Below, one piece after another: positions 1 through 5,784 of a stretch of DNA of 8,726 nucleotides. Position 1 is the stretch's first letter. The number at the start of each line of letters is the position of its first letter. The DNA comes from an uncultured Lachnospiraceae bacterium. GTDB lineage: Bacteria > Bacillota > Clostridia > Lachnospirales > Lachnospiraceae. The stretch is taken from NCBI GenBank assembly GCA_905193085.1, contig CAJJNI010000091.1, positions 1 through 8,726 of the forward strand, written 5' to 3'. Below the pieces are notes generated by a model. That model worked only from the letters and a program-made list of their open reading frames with translations, had not been told where the DNA came from and ran no database searches. Made by a program: the position numbers and the translations under genes.

Positions 1-119
1 GAGCAATCAGGGTACATATGTCTTCACTTAGAAAAAAGCTTAAGGCGAAGCTGGGCTATGACCCAATTCTGAACAAGGTAGGAGAGGGCTATAAAATAAG
101 AGAGGAGTCTGATAGATGA
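1..119 (+). CDS. OmpR/PhoB-family response regulator, C-terminal fragment
   Basis: Only the last 38 codons are present; the reading frame enters at base 3 and stops with TGA at 117-119. The residues include IRVHMSSLRKKL and end in VGEGYKIREESDR. This is the recognition-helix and C-terminal beta-hairpin pattern of the OmpR/PhoB winged-helix DNA-binding domain: the V-H-x-S-x-L-R-K-K-L helix, then a G-x-G-Y-K-I hairpin. The receiver domain lies outside the window. The stop codon overlaps the start of the histidine kinase gene in an ATGA junction, so the two are co-transcribed and translationally coupled. This is presumably the kinase's cognate cytoplasmic transcription factor. The family call is firm from these residues, but the regulon and signal cannot be told. 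Confidence 0.9.
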   Translation, partial: AIRVHMSSLRKKLKAKLGYDPILNKVGEGYKIREESDR

Positions 120-1261
120 AAAAAATGTCACTGCAGTGGAGACTCACATGTATAACTACATTGTGTATTGCTGTTATATGTGGATGCCTGACTATGTTTG
201 TCTATAAAAATGGTGTGCATTATATTGATTCCCAACAGGATGCTGTAGAGTCTCAGGGAGATGTCCAAGGGTACGAATCCGATGAAATATATATCAGTAT
301 CCCTGATGATAAGTGGAATGAGTTTGCAGAAGAATTTTCAGTCCAGGTGTACAATAATAAGGCTGATTACAAAAGAAACAGCCTGATAATTACAGTTTTG
401 CTGGCATTTATGGCAGGCGTTGCCACTTATTTTATAATTGGGCATGCACTCAGACCTATCAGGGAGTTCTCTGATAAAATTGAAGAAGTGCAGGCTCAAA
501 ATCTGTCTGATTCACATATAGAAGAAAATAGTGTTAAAGAACTGAACCAGCTTAGTATTTCATATAATAAGATGCTTGAACGCCTGTCGGATGCATTCGA
601 GATACAGAGACAGTTTACTGCAAATGCAGCACATGAGCTCCGTACGCCTTTAGCACTAATGCAAGTGCAGCTTGATTTATACAATTCTACCGGGCATCCG
701 GGGAATGATGCAGACACATTACAGACGATAAAGATGGTTACGGAACAAAATGACAAACTAAACAGAATGGTAAAGACGCTCCTTGACATGAGTGAGCTTC
801 ATACAGTGGTAAGAGATGATAAAATTATAATTGATGCCATTGTTGAAGAGGTTTTGGCAGACCTTGAGCCTCTTGCACAGGAAAAGAATATAAAGCTCAT
901 TGGAAAATGTGAGGATACCACTATGATAGGAAGTGATATTCTTATTTACAGGCTTGTGTATAATCTGGTTGAGAATGCCATAAAATATAATCATTCAGGT
1001 GGACTGGTTACAGTAACCTCATATCAGAAGGAAAAACATGTTTACCTGTCGGTAGAGGATACAGGAAGCGGAATACCTAAGGAGCTTAGGGAGAGAGTGT
1101 TTGAGCCATTCTTTCGTGTAGATAAATCAAGAAGCCGTGAGCTTGGTGGCGTAGGACTTGGACTTGCTTTTGTCCGTGAAATTGTGAGAGTACATGATGG
1201 CAGCATTGCGATTAAGTCAGGAACTGCGGGAGGAACGATTTTCCAGGTGACATTCGGTTAG
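116..1261 (+). CDS. VanS-like membrane sensor histidine kinase
   Basis: A 381-residue sensor kinase that should autophosphorylate on histidine and pass the phosphate to the upstream-encoded OmpR-type regulator. Order of parts: transmembrane helix at about residues 11-30, a short extracytoplasmic segment at about 31-87, a second helix at about 88-109, a HAMP linker to about 160, then the HisKA dimerisation helix with H-box FTANAAHELRTPL (phospho-acceptor H173). The ATPase domain follows, with N-box NLVENAIKYN (283-292), G1 box DTGSGIP (315-321), F-box FEPFFRVDKSRS and G2 box GGVGLGL (344-350). All catalytic motifs are intact. The start at 116 is chosen because AGAGGAG (101-107) lies 8 bases upstream and the ATG overlaps the regulator's stop; an internal ATG at 125 is possible. 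The sensor segment is only about 57 residues, so the signal may be sensed at the membrane. The ligand is unknown. Confidence 0.95.
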   Translation: MKKMSLQWRLTCITTLCIAVICGCLTMFVYKNGVHYIDSQQDAVESQGDVQGYESDEIYISIPDDKWNEFAEEFSVQVYNNKADYKRNSLIITVLLAFMAGVATYFIIGHALRPIREFSDKIEEVQAQNLSDSHIEENSVKELNQLSISYNKMLERLSDAFEIQRQFTANAAHELRTPLALMQVQLDLYNSTGHPGNDADTLQTIKMVTEQNDKLNRMVKTLLDMSELHTVVRDDKIIIDAIVEEVLADLEPLAQEKNIKLIGKCEDTTMIGSDILIYRLVYNLVENAIKYNHSGGLVTVTSYQKEKHVYLSVEDTGSGIPKELRERVFEPFFRVDKSRSRELGGVGLGLAFVREIVRVHDGSIAIKSGTAGGTIFQVTFG

Positions 1262-1344
1262 CAATCAATTTAAGAGAGACCAAAATTATATTAATACTGT
1301 TGTCCTAATCAGAAGAAATTACTTATTGTGCAATGATATGTATT

Positions 1345-1398
1345 TTCCCTTATTTTTGCCCTTGTGAGAAATCCGCAAGGAAAATAAGGGAATTTTTT
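1345..1398 (+). terminator. Rho-independent terminator of the two-component operon
   Basis: A 12-bp perfect stem (TTCCCTTATTTT at 1345-1356 with AAAATAAGGGAA at 1381-1392) continues, after a three-base bulge, into a 5-bp inner stem (CCTTG 1360-1364 with CAAGG 1376-1380) closed by an 11-base loop. It is followed at once by TTTTTT. It lies 84 bases after the kinase stop. The opposite strand has no T-run after the hairpin, so it acts only on + strand transcripts. Confidence 0.92.
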
Positions 1399-1400
1399 AT

Positions 1401-1469
1401 TTAGTCGTTGCCTGCTGCTTTATCAAGAAGTCTGGCAGAGTTCCGCTTTGCTTTTCTTGTGTAGTGCAT
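1401..1469 (-). pseudogene. Possible C-terminal remnant of an unidentified gene
   Basis: Read on the minus strand, this stretch gives 22 codons and a stop. The product is basic and helical-looking (MHYTRKAKRNSARLLDKAAG, then ND). Its composition resembles a real protein terminus more than random intergenic DNA does, but no ribosome binding site precedes the ATG and the frame runs back into the tetR promoter. It may be the last codons of a gene whose body was deleted. I do not recognise the family, and chance is a serious alternative. Confidence 0.18.
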
Positions 1470-1494
1470 GGATAATAGAACTGTAAAATAACTA

Positions 1495-1523
1495 TTGACA
1501 AGTGACCGATAGGTAACTATAAT
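1495..1523 (+). promoter_or_regulatory. Consensus sigma-A promoter of the tetR operon
   Basis: TTGACA (1495-1500) and TATAAT (1518-1523) are separated by exactly 17 bases, a perfect match to the vegetative promoter consensus. Such a strong promoter fits a tightly repressed operon. One operator fills the spacer and another covers the expected transcription start at about 1530. Confidence 0.93.
1500..1519. promoter_or_regulatory. TetR operator O1 (within the promoter spacer)
   Basis: AAGTGACCGATAGGTAACTA is the first of two near-identical 20-base sites. It fits AAGTNACCNATNGGTNACTT except at the last base and reads nearly the same on both strands. It fills the gap between the -35 and -10 elements and touches both, so a bound dimer would block RNA polymerase. 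Placement and symmetry are typical of TetR-family autoregulation. That the downstream TetR protein is the ligand is inferred from adjacency. Confidence 0.82.
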
Positions 1524-1525
1524 AG

Positions 1526-1545
1526 AAGTGACCGATAGGTAACTT
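1526..1545. promoter_or_regulatory. TetR operator O2 (over the transcription start)
   Basis: AAGTGACCGATAGGTAACTT is the second copy, 26 bases downstream of O1 and differing from it only in the last base. It is a 20-bp quasi-palindrome with 16 of 20 positions symmetric. It lies just after the -10 element, over the expected start site. The 26-base spacing is about two and a half helical turns, which would put the two dimers on roughly opposite faces of the DNA. Confidence 0.82.
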
Positions 1546-1576
1546 AGGGATAAAGTTAATGAAGGGGTAAAATAAT

Positions 1577-2191
1577 ATGGAAATCAAAGAAAAGAACACA
1601 AAAGAAAAAATATTGGAAGAAGCTTTGAAGCTATTTGCACAGAGTGGATATATGGGAACATCCATGAATGATATTGCCTCGAAGCTTGGAGTAACCAAGG
1701 CTGCATTGTATAAGCATTATAAAAGCAAGCAGGAGATATTGGATAGTATTATTGATAAAATGAATGATTTAGATATTGAGAGAGTAAAGCAATATGAAAT
1801 GCCAGAAGGTGAGATATCACAGGTTATAGCTGAATACAAAGAAACAGCATTTGATAAAATTAAGCAGTTTACCAGGGTACAGTTTCTTCATTGGACAGAG
1901 GAAGAATTTTCCTGCTGTTTCCGTAAGATGCTCACATTAGAACAGTACAGAGAACCGCAGATGGCACAGTTATATCAGAATTACCTTGCAGGTGGTCCGT
2001 TATCCTATATAGAAATTTTGTTTTCAGGAATGTTAGAGGATGCAGGAAAAGCCAGACAGGCAGCGCTTGACTTTTATGGTCCAATTTTTTTGCTTTACAG
2101 CATATATGATGGAACAGATGATAAGGACCGGGTGATAATGCTTCTTGAAGAGCATATGGATCACTTCTTACAGGAAATGCAGAACAGCTGA
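1577..2191 (+). CDS. TetR/AcrR-family transcriptional repressor
   Basis: A 204-residue cytoplasmic repressor. The N-terminal DNA-binding domain (about 8-60) shows the family pattern: KILEEALKLFAQSGYMGTSM, DIASKLGVTKAALYKHYKSK and EILDSI, with the helix-turn-helix at about 30-50. The remaining ~140 residues are the all-helical ligand and dimer domain, which is too divergent to name a ligand. The ATG at 1577 is supported by AAGGGG (1562-1567), 9 bases upstream. It is the first gene after a perfect promoter bearing two operator copies, so it very probably represses itself and the genes to about 4067. The next genes are a flavodoxin-like protein and a GNAT enzyme, so an electrophile, redox or toxic small-molecule inducer is a reasonable guess, not shown by sequence. 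Confidence 0.93.
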   Translation: MEIKEKNTKEKILEEALKLFAQSGYMGTSMNDIASKLGVTKAALYKHYKSKQEILDSIIDKMNDLDIERVKQYEMPEGEISQVIAEYKETAFDKIKQFTRVQFLHWTEEEFSCCFRKMLTLEQYREPQMAQLYQNYLAGGPLSYIEILFSGMLEDAGKARQAALDFYGPIFLLYSIYDGTDDKDRVIMLLEEHMDHFLQEMQNS

Positions 2192-2220
2192 AAGAGTTAA
2201 GCAATTTGAATGAAATATCA

Positions 2221-2304
2221 GAGCATAAGAAGTGTATGCTTTGTCCGAAATATGGAAGTAAAACAAGATTAAAATTAAGGAAAGATGAGGTAAGAGCAGA
2301 ATGA
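2221..2304 (+). pseudogene. Remnant of a cysteine-rich KTR-domain protein
   Basis: One frame reads EHKKCMLCPKYGSKTRLKLR and then stops after seven more codons. This matches my memory of the start of small 'cysteine-rich KTR domain' proteins of Firmicutes, which carry a C-P-x-C-G-x-K-T-R zinc-ribbon-like core and a second C-P-x-C pair. Here the second cysteine of the first pair is tyrosine, and the second pair is missing because the frame ends at TGA 2302-2304. No in-frame ATG with a ribosome site precedes it; the frame stays open back into the end of tetR. The stop overlaps the flavodoxin start as ATGA, which could keep translational coupling. Most likely a decayed gene; a short functional peptide is less likely. 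Confidence 0.55.
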
Positions 2305-2807
2305 AAGCAATCATATATATATCAAACACAGGAAGCACAGCAGAATATGCAAAATTATTAGGTAAGGAATTGAATCTGCCGGTACATAGTTTACAGCAGG
2401 CAAAAACCAATGTGCCTGCCGGTAGCGAAATCATTTATCTGGGTTGGATTATGGCAGGTGGAATAAAAGGATATAAAGAGGCAGCGAGAAAGTATAAAGT
2501 ATGTGCAGTATGTGGTGTCGGCATGGGACAGACAGGTACACAGCTAAAAGAAGTCAGAGATAAAAATTCAATTCCACAAAGGATTCCATTATTTACCTTA
2601 CAGGGGAATTTTGATGTGAAGAAACTTCATGGATTGTATCGTTTTATGATGAATGTTATGGTCAAAACTGCCGGAAAGAGCCTGGCAGCTAAAACAGACC
2701 GCACTCCGCAAGAAGATGATATGTTAGATATGATGGTAAATGATGGAAAACGGGTGTCTGCACAAAATTTAGGGGCAGTTGTTGAGTGGTATAAAAGCGT
2801 TAATTAG
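2301..2807 (+). CDS. Flavodoxin-domain protein (flavodoxin_5/HemG-like)
   Basis: A 168-residue cytoplasmic protein. It opens with a beta strand and a phosphate-binding loop, MKAIIYISNTGSTAEYAKLL. S8-N-T-G-S-T13 matches the (S/T)-x-T-G-x-T FMN-phosphate loop of flavodoxins. A second strand with a glycine-rich turn follows (EIIYLGWIMAGGIKGY, 43-58), then VCAVCGVGMG (67-76). The segment TLQGNFDVKKLHGLYRFMMN resembles the HemG-type flavodoxin/protoporphyrinogen oxidase group. It should bind FMN and carry out an electron-transfer or reductase reaction; partner and substrate are unknown. It starts in an ATGA overlap with the KTR remnant; GAGG (2287-2290) sits 10 bases upstream. Co-transcription with tetR suggests induction by the repressor's ligand. 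The flavodoxin fold is well supported, but the specific enzyme activity is not. Confidence 0.85.
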   Translation: MKAIIYISNTGSTAEYAKLLGKELNLPVHSLQQAKTNVPAGSEIIYLGWIMAGGIKGYKEAARKYKVCAVCGVGMGQTGTQLKEVRDKNSIPQRIPLFTLQGNFDVKKLHGLYRFMMNVMVKTAGKSLAAKTDRTPQEDDMLDMMVNDGKRVSAQNLGAVVEWYKSVN

Positions 2808-2822
2808 CAGGGGGTAAAAAGT

Positions 2823-3239
2823 ATGAAACTTTATTTGGGAAATATGGTAACAACAGTCACTACATTTATGATTTTATCGTTGGTAGGATTCATTGGATAT
2901 TCAATAATTAATAGAGGCAATATAAATTTCTGGGGCAGAAGAAGTCTTTTTGTCATGATATATGGCCTTATTATATGCTGCTTTGCAGCTGCAAGAGATG
3001 GGCTGGATAAAACGATTCAGTATACGATAGATGAAAGCTGTAATCCCGGTATATTTTCACTTGTGAGTGTTCCAAACATAATAGGATGTATTGGAGCAGC
3101 AATCATAATTATTGCTGCAATAGCAACATTAATAGCGAAATCACAGCACATGCGTGAGATATGGTTTTATGTAATGTCTGGTGGAGTGATGATAAAGGTT
3201 GCAGTTATGGAGATTGCAAGAATTATACAGGTGATTTAG
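2823..3239 (+). CDS. Four-helix membrane protein, unknown function
   Basis: A 138-residue integral membrane protein I cannot assign to a named family. Hydrophobic helices are expected at about 9-29, 41-58, 80-105 and 113-137. A short polar loop (59-79, containing a single cysteine in DESCNP) separates the second and third. There is no cleavable signal, catalytic motif or large soluble domain. AGGGGG (2809-2814) lies 8 bases before the ATG, and the gene begins 15 bases after the flavodoxin stop, so it is surely in the same operon. It could be a membrane partner for the flavodoxin (for example a quinone- or heme-linked anchor) or a small exporter. Both are guesses from context. Confidence 0.85.
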   Translation: MKLYLGNMVTTVTTFMILSLVGFIGYSIINRGNINFWGRRSLFVMIYGLIICCFAAARDGLDKTIQYTIDESCNPGIFSLVSVPNIIGCIGAAIIIIAAIATLIAKSQHMREIWFYVMSGGVMIKVAVMEIARIIQVI

Positions 3240-3320
3240 GAGTGTTTTCATGAAAGAATAAACAGAAAGAATTTAGAGTAATGAAAACAGAAAGAAGTTA
3301 AAATTTGCGGAGGTAATCTT

Positions 3321-4067
3321 ATGGAGTATATGAGGATAACAAGTGAAAATATAGATAAAGAGCATATTTGCTGTGCCATGTCGGGGAAGCAGAGTGTTAA
3401 GAAAAAAGAATGGCTGAAAGAACGTTTTGCAGAAGGTCTGGTTTTTTACCGCAGTGTAGAGCGGGGAAAGTGTTTTATAGAGTATATTCCTGCTGAAAAT
3501 GCCTGGATTCCGATTGAAGCAGATGGATATATTTATATTAACTGCTTTTGGATTGCTGGAGCAATGAAAGGACACGGATATTCCAATGATTTGTTAGCTG
3601 AGTGTATTCGTGATGCGAAGGCACAGGAAAAAAAAGGCATATGTATACTTTCTTCAGATAAAAGAAAAAAGGAATTTTTGTCAGATCCAAAATATATGTC
3701 ATACAAAGGATTTACTGTTGCTGATACAACGGACACTGGAATAAATCTGATGTATTTACCATTTGTTGAAAATATTGAACCGCCTAAATTTAAGGAGTGT
3801 GCAAAGTGTCAGGGTATATCAGAAAAGGGGTTTGTTATTTATTATACTGATCAATGTCCGTTTACATATTACTGGGTGCCAAGGGTACAGGAAGCTGCAA
3901 AAGAAAATAATATTCCACTTAAAATAATTCATATTACCGATAAAGAGTCGGCACAAAATGTGCCTGCGCCAGTTACAACCTATGCGTTGTTCAAGGATGG
4001 AAAATTTATAACGCAGGCAATTCAATCTGATAAAAAGTTTTTGGCACTTGCCGGAATAAAAAATTAA
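3321..4067 (+). CDS. GNAT acetyltransferase with YoaP-like C-terminal domain
   Basis: A 248-residue protein resembling Bacillus YoaP. The first ~150 residues have the GNAT order: IEYIPAENAWIPIEADGYIYINCFWI as the central strands, a diverged acetyl-CoA loop GAMKGHGYSNDLL (80-92), then GICILSSDKRK and YMSYKGFTVAD. The rest has a CxxC at C160/C163, a strand-turn with CPFT (C179-T182), a long helix, then a strand and V-P-A-P (214-217) with ALFKDGKFI. That layout looks like a thioredoxin fold with one cysteine in the active-site position. The ATG at 3321 follows CGGAGG (3308-3313) by 7 bases; ATG 3330 is an alternative. The 81-base gap from the upstream gene has no terminator, so it probably belongs to the TetR operon. 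Likely an N-acetyltransferase of unknown substrate. The domain names come from memory of the family. Confidence 0.82.
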   Translation: MEYMRITSENIDKEHICCAMSGKQSVKKKEWLKERFAEGLVFYRSVERGKCFIEYIPAENAWIPIEADGYIYINCFWIAGAMKGHGYSNDLLAECIRDAKAQEKKGICILSSDKRKKEFLSDPKYMSYKGFTVADTTDTGINLMYLPFVENIEPPKFKECAKCQGISEKGFVIYYTDQCPFTYYWVPRVQEAAKENNIPLKIIHITDKESAQNVPAPVTTYALFKDGKFITQAIQSDKKFLALAGIKN

Positions 4068-4083
4068 GTGGAGCAAAAAATAA

Positions 4084-4239
4084 CCAGATAAGATAATTCA
4101 AATCCTGATTATAAAACAGACTCATGGCAGGGATTATTTTGATGTTACATACGGCGGACTCAAAAAAATAGGTTTTACACGAACAAAAACATTATGTTAC
4201 GGTGGTGGCTGTTGTGATTTTCATTTCTTAAAAAAATAA
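4084..4239 (+). pseudogene. 3' remnant of an ATC-hydrolase-like gene
   Basis: An open frame of 51 codons bounded upstream by TAA (4081-4083) and ending at TAA 4237-4239. It has no start codon or ribosome site of its own. The C-terminal residues read GFTRTKTLCYGGGCCDFHF and then LKK. This matches the characteristic ending of proteins annotated as L-2-amino-thiazoline-4-carboxylic acid hydrolases in Clostridia, which finish in an R-T-x-T-L...C-D-F-x-F pattern. The full family protein is some 200 residues, so about three quarters of the gene is gone. It follows the GNAT gene by 16 bases on the same strand, so it was probably once the last gene of the TetR operon. Family assignment rests on the terminal motif only. 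Confidence 0.55.
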
Positions 4240-4320
4240 AGTAAAATAAATTTAGATAAGGTTGGAGAAAAATTTATGCCAACAGTTGCATATAAGTGAA
4301 CTTTTGAATGAACCAAGGGT

Positions 4321-4357
4321 AAAAAGAGATGTTAGAAAATTCTGACATCTCTTTTTT
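4321..4357 (+). terminator. Rho-independent terminator ending the TetR operon
   Basis: AAAAAGAGATGT (4321-4332) pairs with ACATCTCTTTTT (4345-4356), a 12-bp stem closed by a 12-base loop in which AGAA and TTCT can pair further. The 3' arm runs into TTTTTT (4352-4357). The A-run on the 5' side gives the opposite strand a T-run too, so it may act in both directions, although no minus-strand gene is nearby. Confidence 0.9.
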
Positions 4358-4420
4358 GTAATCGAAATTAATAATAAAATATATTTGAAATATTTAATAA
4401 AAATTTTTTTATGAAAATAC

Positions 4421-4450
4421 TGACTTTTTTAATTATAGAATTGTTATATT
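4421..4450 (+). promoter_or_regulatory. Candidate promoter for the sigma/ABC operon
   Basis: TGACTT (4421-4426) and TATATT (4445-4450) are 18 bases apart and lie 34 bases before the sigma factor ATG, in a very AT-rich leader. The -35 is a weak match. ECF operons are often read from a promoter recognised by their own sigma factor, whose consensus here is unknown, so this assignment is tentative. The real promoter could be any element in 4358-4465. Confidence 0.3.
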
Positions 4451-4483
4451 ATTTAGAAAACAGAAGAGGAGGCAGAAGCGTGA

Positions 4484-5008
4484 ATGGAGTATAAGAGTGA
4501 TTTCCTGTTGGTGCATTGGGCAAGAGCCGGAGATGAAGAAGCGTGTACAAAGCTGGTGAAAAAGTATTATCCGGGTATTTATCAGTATTGTCTGTTGCAT
4601 ATATATGATTCATATGATGCGGAGGATTTAACGCAGGAGATATTTAGCAGTTTTTTTGCCAGTTTGTACAGATACAAAGAATATGGAAAAGTAAAAAATT
4701 ATCTTTATACTATTGCGGGAAATACAGTTAAGAATTATTACAAAAAGAAAAAGGATATACCAATGGAAGAACCGCCGGAATATGAAAGTATTAAAAATAA
4801 TGTTGAGGAGGCCGGAATCAGGCTGGATATTGAACAGGCAGTGGGGAAGCTGCCCGAAGAGCTTAGGGAAGTTGCAATTCTGTTCTTTTTTCAGGATCTT
4901 AAACAGAGAGAGATTGCGGAATTGCTGGGTATCAAGCTTTCGCTTGTAAAATATCGGATAGGACGGGCAAAGGAACTTTTAATTAAAAATCTGGAGGTGA
5001 AAGAATGA
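4484..5008 (+). CDS. ECF-type RNA polymerase sigma factor
   Basis: A 174-residue sigma-70 family protein of extracytoplasmic-function size, with region 2 and region 4 only. Region 2 spans about 20-88 and includes DAEDLTQEIFSSFF (45-58, core-binding helix) and YLYTIAGNTVKNYYKKKK (73-90, -10 recognition). A variable linker covers 91-118. Region 4 spans about 119-170, with LPEELREVAILFFFQDL followed by the helix-turn-helix REIAELLGIKLSLVKYRIGRAKELL (142-166). It redirects RNA polymerase to a small promoter set, often including its own. ATG 4484 follows GAGGAGG (4466-4472) by 11 bases; the nearby GTG at 4480 is in another frame and stops at once. The gene overlaps the next by ATGA. No classic soluble anti-sigma factor follows; the adjacent membrane protein is the best candidate for control. 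Confidence 0.93.
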   Translation: MEYKSDFLLVHWARAGDEEACTKLVKKYYPGIYQYCLLHIYDSYDAEDLTQEIFSSFFASLYRYKEYGKVKNYLYTIAGNTVKNYYKKKKDIPMEEPPEYESIKNNVEEAGIRLDIEQAVGKLPEELREVAILFFFQDLKQREIAELLGIKLSLVKYRIGRAKELLIKNLEVKE

Positions 5009-5784
5009 AAAATTACGAGTATCAAATACGGGACTATAAAAAATTTGTTCAGGAAAAATGTATAAACGAAAAAAAAGAAGAGCAGACGATAAAGATATGT
5101 CAGAGCATTTTGACGGACCAGACATTGAAAAAACAATCATCAAGAGCTTCTTATTTTGAATTTTTATATGAGCAGTCAAAATTTATCAAAAAAAGATGGT
5201 GGTTTTTACAGGGCGCAGTCCTTTTATTTCTGTGGATTTGGCTTGGCAGATGCACAACTGATTTAAAAGATACAATGAGACTTTTGGGAATATTTGCGAC
5301 ATTATTTGTTATTCTGATTGTTCCGGAAATCTGGAAAAATCGGCGAAATGGAGCAATTGAAATTGAACAGGCTTCTTATTACACTTTGCGCCAGATTTGT
5401 GCGGCAAGAACTCTGATGTTTGCAGCAGCAGACTTTGTTATTGTTATGATATTTCTTGTGGCAGCTTACAGCGCAACATCAATTGCTTTGAGTGATTTAA
5501 TTATTAATTTTTTGCTTCCGGTAAATTTTTCGTGTTGTATATGTTTTCGGCTGTTATATAGCAGATGGGAAAAATCTGAATATGTCGCAGTGCTTTTGTG
5601 TCTGGTATGGGGCTTAGTCTGGACAATGATTGTTGCAAATGATGTCATTTATCAGAAAATTGCGACTCCGATATGTGGAGCCATGCTGATACTGACATTT
5701 TCATATTTGATTTTTTGTGTTAAAAAATCACTGATATTTGATGAGAAAATTTTGGAGGATTACACATATGGAATTAGAATTTAG
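5005..5784 (+). CDS. Six-helix membrane protein, candidate anti-sigma/sensor
   Basis: A 259-residue protein with a charged cytoplasmic N-terminus (about 1-63, lysine-rich, helical) and six hydrophobic helices at about 65-81, 90-110, 138-158, 162-182, 192-212 and 220-240. The loop between helices 2 and 3 (EIWKNRRNGAIEIEQASYYTLRQI) looks like the cytoplasmic coupling helix of ABC-2-type permeases. The start overlaps the sigma factor stop by ATGA, and the end overlaps the ABC ATPase gene by 17 bases, so all are made in one operon. An N-terminal soluble segment joined to a membrane domain directly after an ECF sigma gene is the layout of membrane anti-sigma factors, but I see no zinc-binding H-x3-C-x2-C anti-sigma motif. 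It could instead be a second transporter subunit, or both. Function is inferred from position. Confidence 0.82.
   Translation: MKNYEYQIRDYKKFVQEKCINEKKEEQTIKICQSILTDQTLKKQSSRASYFEFLYEQSKFIKKRWWFLQGAVLLFLWIWLGRCTTDLKDTMRLLGIFATLFVILIVPEIWKNRRNGAIEIEQASYYTLRQICAARTLMFAAADFVIVMIFLVAAYSATSIALSDLIINFLLPVNFSCCICFRLLYSRWEKSEYVAVLLCLVWGLVWTMIVANDVIYQKIATPICGAMLILTFSYLIFCVKKSLIFDEKILEDYTYGIRI

Larger units (their letters stand above)
1262..1576. other. Intergenic region between kinase and tetR
   Basis: A 315-base gap. Bases 1262-1344 hold nothing I recognise. Then come the kinase-operon terminator (1345-1398), a short stretch of about 100 bases that may contain the end of a decayed minus-strand gene (1401-1469), and the tetR promoter with two operators (1495-1545). 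These are described separately. Confidence 0.8.
4068..4483. other. Intergenic region between GNAT gene and sigma factor gene
   Basis: A 416-base gap. It contains the 3' remnant of an ATC-hydrolase-like gene (4084-4239), a short open stretch without a believable gene (4240-4320), a strong terminator (4321-4357) and a very AT-rich leader before the sigma factor gene (4358-4483), including a run of seven T at about 4404-4410. Confidence 0.75.

Noticed and set aside
3255..3296. Two copies of ACAGAAAGAA in the gap before the GNAT gene.
   Set aside because: Ten-base purine-rich repeats are expected by chance in DNA this rich in A and G, and there is no symmetry or promoter context.
4262..4345. Open frame of 27 codons starting at TTG with a GGAG-like sequence and ending inside the terminator hairpin.
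   Set aside because: Too short, the start is poor, and its end is part of the terminator stem. It may be debris of an older gene, but nothing in it is recognisable.
5738..5767. Longer ABC ATPase start at 5738.
   Set aside because: No ribosome site, and it would lie deeper in the upstream gene. ATG 5768 has GGAGG at good spacing and the usual N-terminus for the family.
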